A DNA stretch of 64,000 nt from Brachyspira pilosicoli. Its GTDB lineage: Bacteria > Spirochaetota > Brachyspiria > Brachyspirales > Brachyspiraceae. The position numbers and the translations under genes were made by a program. The stretch covers positions 62,001 to 126,000 of the forward strand of contig NZ_JAWLPU010000002.1 of NCBI RefSeq assembly GCF_036997485.1, in the 5' to 3' direction. Below are positions 15,871 through 25,171 of the stretch, in pieces. Under the pieces are notes generated by a model. The model made no database searches. It was not told where the DNA came from and saw only the letters and a list, made by a program, of their open reading frames with translations. Position 1 is the stretch's first letter, and each line of letters starts with the position of its first letter.

Positions 15871-17800
15871 AGAAAAAGTTTTATTTATTGGAGAAATTAC
15901 TATTTCTTTAATTGTTTTAATTTTAATGCATTTTTTGCATGATAAGATTCATGGTGTAATAGAATATATAATATTTTTTATACCTTATTTTATTTTGGGA
16001 AGAGACGTTTTTAAAAATGCTATTTTAGATTTTGTGCATGGAAAGTTTATGAGAGAGAGTTTTCTTATGAGCATTGCTACTATTGGCGCTATAATACTTC
16101 ATCAATTACCTGAAGCATTGGCTGTACTTCTTTTTTACAGAATAGGTGAATATTTTGAGGATATGGCAGTTGATAAATCTAAAAGAACAATAGCAGCACT
16201 CATGTCTATAAGAGCAGATTTTGCTAATATCATAAAAGAAGATGGAACTATAAAAAAAGTTGATATTTCAAAAGTTAATATAAATGACAATATATTGATT
16301 AATCCTTTTGAGAAGGTGCCTTTAGATGCTGTTATTTATGAAGGAGAGAGCTGGCTTGATACTAAGGCTTTAACTGGAGAGAGCATGCCAAAAGATGTAA
16401 AGGTTAATGATGAAATTTTAGCTGGCACTATAAACGGAGAGAGTAGCATAAAAGCAAAAGTTATTAGAGTGTATGCAGAGTCATCAATAGCAAAGATATT
16501 AAAATTAGTTCAAGAATCTCAAAACAGAAAAGCAAACATAGAACAGTTCATTACAAAGTTTGCTGGAATATATACTCCTATAGTTGTATTTGGAGCTATT
16601 TTACTTACTATAATACCTACAATAGTATATGGAAGAGAGTTTTTTAATGATTGGTTTGCCCGTTCACTTACATTGCTTGTAGTTTCTTGTCCTTGTGCTT
16701 TTATGGTTGGTATTCCATTAACATATTTTGCTTCTATAGGACGAGCTTCAAAGTTTGGTATAATGGTTAAAGGCGGAGTATTTTTAGATTTGCTTGCTCA
16801 AACTAAAAAAGTAATATTCGATAAAACAGGAACTCTCACTAAAGGTAAGTTTTATATAAGAGAAATAGAAAATGCTGGTATATATGATGATGATACATTA
16901 ATTAAATATGCAGCTTTGGCAGAAATAGGCTCTTCACATCCTATAGCAATATCTATAGTAGAGCATTATAAAAAAAATCATAACATAAATGAAAGCTTAA
17001 TAACATCACATAAAGATATTAGAGGTAAAGGTTCAGCATCAATTATTGAAGGAAAAAATATTTTAATAGGAAAGCTTGATTTATTAAAACAAAATAACAT
17101 AAATCTTCCAGATAATATTAATAATAAGTTTAATGTTTATATTTCAATAGATGGCGAATATGCTGGTGCTTTTTATATTGATGATATTATAAAAGATGAT
17201 ACTAAAGAGGCTATTGATTTATTAAATTCTATGAATATAGAAACTGCTTTAATTAGCGGCGATAATATAGAACGCGTTACTTCATTTGCAAAAGAGAATA
17301 ATATACAATCATTTAATGGAGGATGCTTACCAGAAGAGAAAGTAAATGTATTAGAAGGCATGATGAAAGAGAGTAAAGTTTCAATATTTGTAGGCGATGG
17401 AATAAATGATGCTCCTTCTTTGGCTCGTGCGGATATTGGTATTGCTATGGGAGGGCTTGGTTCTGATGCGGCTATAGAAAATGCTGATGTTATTATAATG
17501 GACGATAAGCCTTCTAAAGTAGCTGCTATTATTAAGCTTGCTAAAAAGAATCATATTGTTGTTTTAGAAAATATATTGCTCGCATTAGTAATTAAATTTG
17601 GTGCTATAATACTTGGAGCTTTTGGACTTGCTTCTATAGCTCTTGCTATATTTGCTGATACTGGTGTTACTGTTATAGTTGTACTTAATGCTTTAAGGCT
17701 TCTTTATCCTATAGGGGAGAAATCAAATGTTGAAAATGTAAGTGCTAAAAATATAGATATAAAAGTAACAAGCTGTAATTGCGGGCATCATAGCCATTAA
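15857..17800 (+). CDS. P1B-type heavy-metal ATPase (zinc/cadmium/lead exporter)
   Basis: Pumps Zn(II)-type ions out of the cytoplasm. Motifs in order: actuator 'LTGES', transmembrane C278-P-C280, phosphorylation site D322-KTGT, 'SSHPI' of the nucleotide domain, 'GDGINDAP', and an Asp in the last membrane segment region ('FADTGVTVIVVLNALRLL') that binds zinc in ZntA. Length is 647 residues. No N-terminal HMA domain is present, but the C-terminus ends 'SCNCGHHSH', a short Cys/His tail that may bind metal instead. The start at 15857 follows GGGGG by seven bases; ATGs at 15839 and 15851 lack usable spacing. It overlaps the repressor gene, so the pair is one operon. Confidence 0.92.
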   Translation: MLKNKEKVLFIGEITISLIVLILMHFLHDKIHGVIEYIIFFIPYFILGRDVFKNAILDFVHGKFMRESFLMSIATIGAIILHQLPEALAVLLFYRIGEYFEDMAVDKSKRTIAALMSIRADFANIIKEDGTIKKVDISKVNINDNILINPFEKVPLDAVIYEGESWLDTKALTGESMPKDVKVNDEILAGTINGESSIKAKVIRVYAESSIAKILKLVQESQNRKANIEQFITKFAGIYTPIVVFGAILLTIIPTIVYGREFFNDWFARSLTLLVVSCPCAFMVGIPLTYFASIGRASKFGIMVKGGVFLDLLAQTKKVIFDKTGTLTKGKFYIREIENAGIYDDDTLIKYAALAEIGSSHPIAISIVEHYKKNHNINESLITSHKDIRGKGSASIIEGKNILIGKLDLLKQNNINLPDNINNKFNVYISIDGEYAGAFYIDDIIKDDTKEAIDLLNSMNIETALISGDNIERVTSFAKENNIQSFNGGCLPEEKVNVLEGMMKESKVSIFVGDGINDAPSLARADIGIAMGGLGSDAAIENADVIIMDDKPSKVAAIIKLAKKNHIVVLENILLALVIKFGAIILGAFGLASIALAIFADTGVTVIVVLNALRLLYPIGEKSNVENVSAKNIDIKVTSCNCGHHSH

Positions 17801-17818
17801 AAGTATTATATAGTTTTT

Positions 17819-17866
17819 AAATATGCTCTGTGTAAATTTAAAATATTTATATAGGGCATATTTTTA
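17819..17866 (+). terminator. Probable terminator of the metal operon
   Basis: AAATATGCTC (17819-17828) pairs with GGGCATATTT (17854-17863) with one G-T wobble, and the stem runs into five T residues. The loop is long (25 bases) and AT-rich, so strength is uncertain. Position just after the ATPase stop fits. Confidence 0.6.
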
Positions 17867-17887
17867 TATACAAAATTTTTATAATAT

Positions 17888-17915
17888 TTGCTTTAAAAAT
17901 TAAATATATTATACT
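17888..17915 (+). promoter_or_regulatory. Promoter of the 17.9-kb barrel gene
   Basis: TTGCTT (17888-17893), a 16-base spacer and TATACT (17910-17915). Transcription would start near 17921-17923, at or just before the first ATG of the gene, so the leader would be almost absent. Confidence 0.5.
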
Positions 17916-17922
17916 AATCGAT

Positions 17923-18504
17923 ATGAAATTTTTAATCATGTTGAAAAAAATAACAATATATTTAATTTTTGCTATCTTAGTTTATAGTGCCTCAAGTAAA
18001 AATCTGTTTTCATATTTTCCAACAGGTTCAGCATTGGGATTTTCTTTAAGGTTTAGTTTTCCTCTACAAACTTCATTATCGGTAACAGGAAAATTTGAAG
18101 GAATACCTTTTATGTTTGGAGGAATACTAAATATTGGCATATCTGGCAAAGGAGCATCTTGGTTCGGTTTTAGTGCTAGTGCTGATTGGTGGGGATATAC
18201 AACTAGATTGGGTCAATTAGGTAATTCTGATGTAATGCTATATTTGGGCCCTGGAATAGAAGCTATTTTTAATTTTGGAAATAAGTATGTAAACATAGAA
18301 GCAGATTTTAGAATACCAGTTGGAATATCGTTTATAGTGGAAAAAGATTGGGAAATATTTTTTCAGTTTTCACCAGCATTAAGTGTTATATCTATAGGAA
18401 GCAGAGGTTTTGCTACATTCGGCTGGTATCCAGGAAATAGTGGTTGGGTATTTAATGACTTCTTTAGGTTTTATGGTGATTTTGGCTTTAGGTATTGGTT
18501 CTAA
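17923..18504 (+). CDS. Predicted outer-membrane beta-barrel protein
   Basis: A 193-residue protein with a signal peptide (hydrophobic to about residue 24, 'IFAILVYSASS') and a mature part rich in Gly, Phe, Trp and Tyr with alternating hydrophobic residues, for example 'GKGASWFGFSASADWWGY'. It ends in '...FGFRYWF'; a terminal Phe after alternating aromatics is the usual barrel-assembly signal. An eight-strand barrel would fit the length. I do not recognise a named family. The first ATG (17923) and a second Met (17938) are both possible starts, and neither has a clear Shine-Dalgarno sequence. It stands alone between the metal operon and the phosphohexomutase gene. Confidence 0.7.
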   Translation: MKFLIMLKKITIYLIFAILVYSASSKNLFSYFPTGSALGFSLRFSFPLQTSLSVTGKFEGIPFMFGGILNIGISGKGASWFGFSASADWWGYTTRLGQLGNSDVMLYLGPGIEAIFNFGNKYVNIEADFRIPVGISFIVEKDWEIFFQFSPALSVISIGSRGFATFGWYPGNSGWVFNDFFRFYGDFGFRYWF

Positions 18505-18638
18505 AAGCGTATGGAAGTTTATTTTAAGATAAAATATATATTCCGATAATGTATATTATGTTAACTTATATGTGTTGTTTTTTTATATAATAATTATTCA
18601 TTATAAATAGCATTAATTTCACTTGGCAATATTTTTCC

Positions 18639-18667
18639 TTGACAAAAGATTATTCATAAATTATTAT
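18639..18667 (+). promoter_or_regulatory. Promoter of the phosphohexomutase gene
   Basis: TTGACA (18639-18644), a 17-base spacer and TATTAT (18662-18667), a near-perfect sigma-70 promoter about 57 bases before the start codon. Confidence 0.7.
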
Positions 18668-18723
18668 GTTTAAAAATTAAATTAAAAATAAAAAAATAAA
18701 TATAAATATTGGAGTTTAATAAA

Positions 18724-20091
18724 ATGCCAACTTTAAAAACAAGCATATCAGGAATTAGAGGTATTATTGGTGATGGTTTAGATATAAGTACTATAGTAGA
18801 TTATACTTCTGCATTTGCATCTCTTTTTCCAAAGAAAGCAAAAATTTTAGTAGCAAGAGATACAAGAATAACAGGAGAATCTATATTAAATGCTGTTGCA
18901 GCTACATTAATGGCATCTGGAATAAATGTAATAGATATAGGAATAGCTCCAACACCAACTGCATTATATATGGTTGAAAAACTAAAAATACATGGCGGAA
19001 TTATAATATCAGCGAGCCATAATCCTATAGAATGGAATGCTTTAAAACTTATAGGAAAAGGCGGGCATTTTTTAGATGAGAAAGCGGTTAATGAGCTTAT
19101 GAAGCTTTATGATAAAAAGACTAAAAGATTTGTGAAAGCATTAGAAACTGGAACTTATCAAAAAATAGATAATGCTATAGAAGAGCATATAAAACGCATT
19201 TTAAGATTTATAAACGTTGAAAAGATAAAAAAAGCTAATTTCAAAGTAGCTTGTGATTATGTTAATGGAACGGGTTTATTTGCTACACCTCCATTACTTA
19301 AAGCATTAGGAGTTAAAGAAGTTTCTATAAATAAAGAGCATACTGGCAAGTTTGCACATGTTGCTGAACCTTCTCAAGCAAGTATGAAGAGTTTATCTGA
19401 GTTAGTAAAGAAAAACAAAGTGAATATAGGATTTACTCAAGACCCTGATGCTGACAGACTTGCTTTAGTATTAGATGACGGTACTATAATAAGCGAAGAG
19501 TATACTTTAGCTTTATGTGCTAAATATTTATGGCTATCAGGAAAAGGAAATGCCGCTGTGAATTTATCTACTTCAAGAATGATAGATGATTTGGCTAAAG
19601 AAAAAGGATATTCAGTTGACCGCACAAAGATTGGTGAAATAAATGTTTCTTCTCATATTGTGAAAAATAAATTATATTTTGGAGGAGAAGGAAACGGAGG
19701 AATAATAGTTCCTGCTGTAACACCTGGGAGAGATTCACTTTTAGGTATTGCTTTAATATTAGAATTAATGGCTGCTACTGGAAAAACTATAAAGGAATTA
19801 GTAAATGAAATACCAAAATATGAGATAGTAAAAGAAAAATTGGAAGTTTCAAAAATTGATGAAAATAATTTCTTAAAGCAAATAAAAGAAAAATATCCTA
19901 AATCTAAAATAACTACTATTGACGGAATAAAAATAGATTTAGAAAACTCTTGGCTTCATGTACGTTCATCAAATACAGAGCCTATAGTTCGTATTATTGC
20001 TGAGGCAAAAACCAAAAAAGAAGCTAAAGAGCTAATTTCTATAGCTATTAATATGATAAATGATAATAGTAAATCTAAAAAAAATAAATAA
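18724..20091 (+). CDS. Phosphohexomutase (phosphoglucomutase/phosphomannomutase, GlmM-like)
   Basis: Moves phosphate between C1 and C6 of a hexose or glucosamine phosphate. 'GGIIISASHNPIEWN' (near residue 97) holds the phospho-serine, 'DPDADRLAL' the Mg site, 'GGEGNGG' the sugar-binding loop, and 'RSSNTEPIVRI' the phosphate-binding loop. All four domains of the family are present in about 455 residues. The start at 18724 follows GGAG; the in-frame TTG at 18709 overlaps that ribosome site. 'ISGIRGIIGDG' at the N-terminus resembles GlmM and archaeal-type PGM/PMM proteins, so glucosamine, mannose and glucose phosphates are all possible substrates. Confidence 0.88.
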   Translation: MPTLKTSISGIRGIIGDGLDISTIVDYTSAFASLFPKKAKILVARDTRITGESILNAVAATLMASGINVIDIGIAPTPTALYMVEKLKIHGGIIISASHNPIEWNALKLIGKGGHFLDEKAVNELMKLYDKKTKRFVKALETGTYQKIDNAIEEHIKRILRFINVEKIKKANFKVACDYVNGTGLFATPPLLKALGVKEVSINKEHTGKFAHVAEPSQASMKSLSELVKKNKVNIGFTQDPDADRLALVLDDGTIISEEYTLALCAKYLWLSGKGNAAVNLSTSRMIDDLAKEKGYSVDRTKIGEINVSSHIVKNKLYFGGEGNGGIIVPAVTPGRDSLLGIALILELMAATGKTIKELVNEIPKYEIVKEKLEVSKIDENNFLKQIKEKYPKSKITTIDGIKIDLENSWLHVRSSNTEPIVRIIAEAKTKKEAKELISIAINMINDNSKSKKNK

Positions 20092-20214
20092 AAAGCTTCC
20101 GCTACCCTACTCTATTTATATTTTTTATATGTAATAATATGTTTATAAAATTATCATTGATAAAAAATATATAATATGGTATTATTGTAAAAAATAATTT
20201 GGGAGAAATATTTA

Positions 20215-20442
20215 ATGGGAAGAACAAGTAAAAATCCTTTTCTTGTTGAAGTAGAGAGAAAATTTGGAAAAGATAGTTTTGAATTCTCAGCATTTATGCG
20301 TGGAAGTAAAAAATTTAGAATAACAAAAGATGAGATAGATGATAGATACGGTTTAACATTAAAAGAGTTTGCATATTATGCTCAAGTATCTGGTTTTAAA
20401 GTATTATCTGATGATGATACTTTAATTATATTTAAAGAATAA
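20215..20442 (+). CDS. Small conserved-looking protein
   Basis: 75 residues, preceded by GGGAGA at good spacing, starting 'MGRTSKNPFLVEVERKFG' and ending 'SDDDTLIIFKE'. It is charged, without membrane spans or signal peptide, and predicted mixed alpha/beta. I do not recognise it. It precedes the pyridoxamine kinase gene by 33 bases on the same strand and may be cotranscribed with it. Codon use and the ribosome site argue that it is real. Confidence 0.65.
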   Translation: MGRTSKNPFLVEVERKFGKDSFEFSAFMRGSKKFRITKDEIDDRYGLTLKEFAYYAQVSGFKVLSDDDTLIIFKE

Positions 20443-20475
20443 GATTGTGTAAAAATAAAGTTAATAAAAAAAATA

Positions 20476-21303
20476 ATGATGAAAGATTCTAATGTACTTC
20501 TTATAAATGATATATGTTCTTATGGTAAGGCTTCTCTAACAGTTAATATACCAGTTCTCTCTGCTTTTGGTATTAAAGTATCTCCTTTAATAACAGTATT
20601 ACTTTCAAACCATACTGCTTTTGAATCTTTTTGTGCTTTTGATTTAACATCACAATTAAAACAAATAGTAAATGAGTTAAAAAAAAGAGAGGCAAAATTT
20701 GATGCTTTATACATAGGTTGGCTTGCCTCCGATGAGCAAGTGGATATAGTAATAGATATAATAGAATATTTTAAAATAAAAATTATATTATTAGATCCTA
20801 TATTAGGAGACAATGGTAAATTATATTCTTCTATGACTGAAAGGCATATAAAATCACTTAAAAGAATACTAAAATATGCTACAATAGTAACACCTAATAT
20901 TACAGAATTATGTTTACTTTTGGATAAGGACCCAAGTAAAAAATATACAGAAGATAATGTAATAAAGATGGCTCAAGAATTATCAAATATAACTTCAGAA
21001 AATGTAGTTGTAACAAGTGTAGAGAAAGATAATCAATTTGGTTCTTTAGTATATAATAAAAAAAACAATGATATTATAACAAGCTATTTTAATAAAATAA
21101 ATATAGCAATGCCTGGTACTGGTGATGCTTTTGCTTCAGCATTATTAGGCTATATATTAAATGACTATTCTATAGAAGACTCATTAAAAAAAGCAACCAA
21201 ATTTATTTATACAGCAATAGAACTGTCTGTAAAAGAAAATGACAATAGAATATACGGTATATCAATAGAAAAAAGACTTAATCTGCTAAAAGACTTATTT
21301 TAA
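20476..21303 (+). CDS. Pyridoxamine/pyridoxal kinase (ribokinase fold)
   Basis: Phosphorylates pyridoxal, pyridoxine or pyridoxamine to feed pyridoxal 5'-phosphate salvage. 'NDICSYGKASLTVNIPVLSA' at the N-terminus is close to the PdxY/PdxK group start, then 'VLLSNHTAF', 'LLDPILGDNGKLYSS', 'VTPNITELCLLL' and the anion-hole and catalytic base motif 'MPGTGDAFASALLGYIL'. Length of 275 residues is normal. The 3' end overlaps the convergent TPR gene by nine bases. It is not adjacent to psuG (38.1 kb), so a pseudouridine kinase role is not favoured, and the N-terminal motif also argues for vitamin B6. Confidence 0.85.
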   Translation: MMKDSNVLLINDICSYGKASLTVNIPVLSAFGIKVSPLITVLLSNHTAFESFCAFDLTSQLKQIVNELKKREAKFDALYIGWLASDEQVDIVIDIIEYFKIKIILLDPILGDNGKLYSSMTERHIKSLKRILKYATIVTPNITELCLLLDKDPSKKYTEDNVIKMAQELSNITSENVVVTSVEKDNQFGSLVYNKKNNDIITSYFNKINIAMPGTGDAFASALLGYILNDYSIEDSLKKATKFIYTAIELSVKENDNRIYGISIEKRLNLLKDLF

Positions 21304-24045
21304 TAGTTTATTTAATATATCCTCTATTTCTTTTTCAATATATTTTTTATCATTCATATCTTTACCCCAAACAGATTTATTTAATGCGGTTTTATATAAT
21401 TGCAAAGATTCTTTTAAAAGAGTATTTGTATTTCTATCTATATAACTTTCAGCTCTCAATTTATATATTCTTGCAAGTAAAGCATATCCACTTGCATCAT
21501 CTGGAAGAAGCGAAATATAATTTAGGGCATATTTTTGAGCTTTGGCATAATCTCTAAAATAATTTAATGCCACAATAGAAGCTCTGTAATTAGCAGCGGC
21601 TTGATTTTTATTAATTCTAATAATATTCTCATATCCTTCTAATGCTTCACGAGTATTACCTGTAATTTCATTTATATAAGATATTTGGTATAAATAGTCA
21701 AGATTATCGCCATTAATTAAAACGGCTTTATTAGCATATCTCATAGCGGCTTCATTATTGCCAAGCTTAACGTTTAATTTTGATAATGCATAAAAATCCC
21801 TATCAGACTCATATTCTTTATTTAAATTAAATAAGGATAAAGGATAAGATGAAACATTAACAATACTATCTACTTTCCAAAGTAAATCTACATCTATGTA
21901 TTTAGAAGCCCTATCAAAAGCATTGATAGAATATCCATATAATCTGCTTTTGCTGTAAATCCTTCCTAAAATAGCATCTTTTGCCCCAGCAACATTAACA
22001 TACTTAAAAATATTGTAAGTTATATCATAAGCACTGCTGTCATATTCATACGCCAATGATTCTGCTAAAGCTATAACATTATTCATATAAGCAGGTGCTA
22101 TTCTTAAAACCTCTCTTCTAACATCAGAAAACTTTACATACCCATTAACATTATTATAATTGCCCATAGAAGCTAAATAAGAATCAATATATATTTTATT
22201 TTTTATAGCTATAGCATCATAATTCTCTCTATTAATTCTCATAGCTAAATTGGCAATATTTTTTGATTTATCATATTCTTTTGTATTATACAAATATGAA
22301 GCATAATATCCATATATTATAGAGTTTATTTTCTTTATATAAGGGTCTTTAGTATCAATATTCCTAAATCCATCTATATAATTAATAGCATCATCATATC
22401 TATCAAATCTTAAATATTCAAATACTTTATCTGTTATTAGAGAAGTATTGTACTTTAAATCATCTTCCCAAAATAAAGTAGATTTTATATCTGTAAGGTA
22501 TATTTCTTTTTGATAATCAGAAATATCATTTGATTTTACTCTTATACCTAATAATTCTCTTAGTAATACAACATTATTAATACTTATCGCATTATCATCA
22601 AAAGCTTTTTTTAAAATTTTAATTGCTTCATCTGTAGAACCCAATTTAGAATAACTGCTTGCAATATACCATAATCTTCTTTGCTCATCATAATCCTCAA
22701 ATCTGCTATTCATAATCAAATTGATAACATCAACATATAATCCATTGTTGTATAAATAATCAACTCTATCAAGAACTACATTGTTTTCAAGTGACTTTAT
22801 TAAATTTCCAACTGTACTTCTATAAGCTTTAACACTAACTAATATTTCTCTTGCTTTTTTATATTCTCTTTTAAATATTAGATATCGGGCATATTCTATC
22901 TTATTTTCATCAGATATATCATACATTCCAATAATTTGAGAGATTATTTCATTTGGATAATATAAATATCCATAATTATAAAGCATATTAGCAAGCGTTT
23001 CATATAATCGAGGTTTGTTATAAGAATATTTTAATCCATCTTCCAATATATTAATGGCATCTCTTTCTTTGCCATCATATAAAAATATCTGAGCAAGTAT
23101 AGCATAAGCCTCATCAAAATCTTTATACTCTTTTACGAATCTATTAAGTATAGCTTTAGCATCATTATAATTTTTCATTTTAAAATAAGTTTTAGCTAAA
23201 GCAAGTTTTATTTCAGGATAATCTTTTGTATAGTTAGAAAGAGAATCTAATTTACTTATAGCATTGTTATAATCATTAGACATTATTAAATTATTCCAAA
23301 TATAAAGTTCTTTTTGAACAGCAGCATTAGATATTTTAGAGTTTATTCTAATTAAATTATTATTATTAGAAGCATTTGCCCTAACAGCCACATTGTAATT
23401 ATTTAGAGCATCATCATATTGCTTTTTAAAAATACTAATATCTCCAAAGCCTTCATATCCATAATCGCTTCCATTTTGAATGCATAAGCTATAATATTTT
23501 TCAGCACTCTTTATATCAAAATTTCTAAAAGCAATATCGCCAGCTAAATATAACCAATAATTATCATTATATATTTTATAAGCAGATATATAAGTTATTA
23601 AAGCATATTCATACTCATTGATTTTATAAAATAAATCTGCTATATTATTATGCACTTCTCTATCATTAATATACCAATTTATAATTTTACTAAAATCTAA
23701 AGAAGCATAATATAAATCTCCTCGCCTATAATAAGCAAGTCCCCTTGTATAATAAATATCATAATAATCCTTATAGCTTTCTTCTAATAAATTACAAATA
23801 TTAATAGCTTCGTTATATTTAGACTCATCTATTAATAATTTAGCTTCATTTAATTGGTTTATGATATTTATTTTAACATCTTCATTTGCATTGTTAAAAA
23901 AACCATTTGTAATAATATTGACATTTTCTATGTTAATATTTAAATTTCTATCAGATACAGTTTTTTGTGAATATTGTAAAATATCTTTGGAATATGCCGA
24001 AATATATAGCATAAAAATAGCAAGTAGTATCTTTATTAATTTCAT
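21295..24045 (-). CDS. Large exported TPR-repeat protein
   Basis: A 916-residue protein with a signal peptide ('ILLAIFMLYISAYS', residues 5-19) followed by TPR-like units over almost the whole length, e.g. 'YDIYYTRGLAYYRRGDLYYA', 'PEIKLALAKTYFKMKNYNDA', 'RLWYIASSYSKLGSTDEA' and 'SDRDFYALSKLNVKLGNNEA'. I count at least 15 plausible units. No enzymatic domain is seen. Probably a periplasmic or outer-membrane protein-interaction scaffold. The first ATG directly precedes the signal peptide. It is divergent from a glycosyltransferase gene with only 79 bases between them, so their promoters must lie close together or overlap. Confidence 0.85.
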   Translation of the reverse strand: MKLIKILLAIFMLYISAYSKDILQYSQKTVSDRNLNINIENVNIITNGFFNNANEDVKINIINQLNEAKLLIDESKYNEAINICNLLEESYKDYYDIYYTRGLAYYRRGDLYYASLDFSKIINWYINDREVHNNIADLFYKINEYEYALITYISAYKIYNDNYWLYLAGDIAFRNFDIKSAEKYYSLCIQNGSDYGYEGFGDISIFKKQYDDALNNYNVAVRANASNNNNLIRINSKISNAAVQKELYIWNNLIMSNDYNNAISKLDSLSNYTKDYPEIKLALAKTYFKMKNYNDAKAILNRFVKEYKDFDEAYAILAQIFLYDGKERDAINILEDGLKYSYNKPRLYETLANMLYNYGYLYYPNEIISQIIGMYDISDENKIEYARYLIFKREYKKAREILVSVKAYRSTVGNLIKSLENNVVLDRVDYLYNNGLYVDVINLIMNSRFEDYDEQRRLWYIASSYSKLGSTDEAIKILKKAFDDNAISINNVVLLRELLGIRVKSNDISDYQKEIYLTDIKSTLFWEDDLKYNTSLITDKVFEYLRFDRYDDAINYIDGFRNIDTKDPYIKKINSIIYGYYASYLYNTKEYDKSKNIANLAMRINRENYDAIAIKNKIYIDSYLASMGNYNNVNGYVKFSDVRREVLRIAPAYMNNVIALAESLAYEYDSSAYDITYNIFKYVNVAGAKDAILGRIYSKSRLYGYSINAFDRASKYIDVDLLWKVDSIVNVSSYPLSLFNLNKEYESDRDFYALSKLNVKLGNNEAAMRYANKAVLINGDNLDYLYQISYINEITGNTREALEGYENIIRINKNQAAANYRASIVALNYFRDYAKAQKYALNYISLLPDDASGYALLARIYKLRAESYIDRNTNTLLKESLQLYKTALNKSVWGKDMNDKKYIEKEIEDILNKLLK

Positions 24046-24124
24046 AATATTTCCTCACAAATACTGCTAAAAATATCGGAAATAATGATATTAATTTTTA
24101 ATAAAGATAATATAAAAATTAATT

Positions 24125-25171
24125 ATGAAAGAGATAATAATATTAGTATCAAATATAACAATAAAAAATAAAACAAATATCTTTATACTAAATTTGATAG
24201 ATTTATTATATAAAAAAGGCTTAAAAGTAACATTATATTCAAATAAATTTCCAAAGACTTTCTATGGATATATTACAAAGAAACATCTGCCATTAAAACT
24301 TACAAATTTCAAAGAAATAGTAATGCAATCAAAAAATGCATACGCAATAATAGCTGTAGATTACCCAATGAATATAATAGCATACAAAATAAAAAATATG
24401 TTTAATAAAATTAAAATAAAATCCCCTTTAATAATATGGTATTCAATAAACTTTCAAAAAAAAATATATATAAGTAATAATAGAAGAAAATTAAAAGAAG
24501 ATTATAAAAGCCTTTCTAATATAGATATAGTATTATGTTCAAATGAAAAGACAAAAAATATGTTAGAATATATTTATAATAACAAAACTATAGAAATTAT
24601 ACGGGCATATTATTCTCCATATATTTCAAATAATAATAATAATAAAGAAAAAAAATATATACTTACTTTTTTTAATGCAGAGAATAGCATATATAAATGT
24701 ACATCTGCATATTGTGAATACGTAAATACTTCAATAAAAAATAATAAAAAGATACACAAATTAATAATAGTTGGATACAATAAATATTTAGAAGATAATA
24801 TAAATAAATTAAAAATAAGAGACTACGTAGAGTTAGTTGATTACAATTTTAATATAGAAGAGATAATATCAAATGCCTATACAATTCTAATACATAATAT
24901 AGATGATCCATTTTATACAGAGCTAATATCTGCTTGGAATAATAAAATAGTACCAATAATAGACTCTAAAACCTCATCTGCAGAAATTAGTACAGATAAT
25001 AAAAATGCTCTAATATATAATTCTCAAAACCCAGTGTCTCTATGTAATAAATTAACAGCACTCATAGAAAATAAAAAATTCTATAACAGTCTTTCATCTT
25101 CAATAGAAAATATTCCAAGCATTGAAGATAGTGCAAATCAAATATTAGAAATAATAACAAAGAAATTATAA
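24125..25171 (+). CDS. Glycosyltransferase, GT-B fold (GT4-like)
   Basis: 348 residues with the two-domain layout of GT-B enzymes. The N-terminal domain starts '[20 protein letters not shown]'. A second Rossmann-like half starts near residue 178 with '[12 protein letters not shown]' and '[20 protein letters not shown]', followed by '[20 protein letters not shown]' and '[15 protein letters not shown]', the usual donor-binding region of GT4 proteins, although the classic E-x7-E is imperfect. No membrane span is present. Very AT-rich, with many Lys, Asn and Ile codons. Sugar and acceptor are unknown. The stop overlaps dnaJ's stop by six bases in convergent orientation. Confidence 0.7.
   Translation: MKEIIILVSNITIKNKTNIFILNLIDLLYKKGLKVTLYSNKFPKTFYGYITKKHLPLKLTNFKEIVMQSKNAYAIIAVDYPMNIIAYKIKNMFNKIKIKSPLIIWYSINFQKKIYISNNRRKLKEDYKSLSNIDIVLCSNEKTKNMLEYIYNNKTIEIIRAYYSPYISNNNNNKEKKYILTFFNAENSIYKCTSAYCEYVNTSIKNNKKIHKLIIVGYNKYLEDNINKLKIRDYVELVDYNFNIEEIISNAYTILIHNIDDPFYTELISAWNNKIVPIIDSKTSSAEISTDNKNALIYNSQNPVSLCNKLTALIENKKFYNSLSSSIENIPSIEDSANQILEIITKKL

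Noticed and set aside
20476-21303. PfkB-type gene as the pseudouridine kinase partner of psuG
   Set aside because: It is 17 kb away and its N-terminal motif fits pyridoxamine/pyridoxal kinases better.
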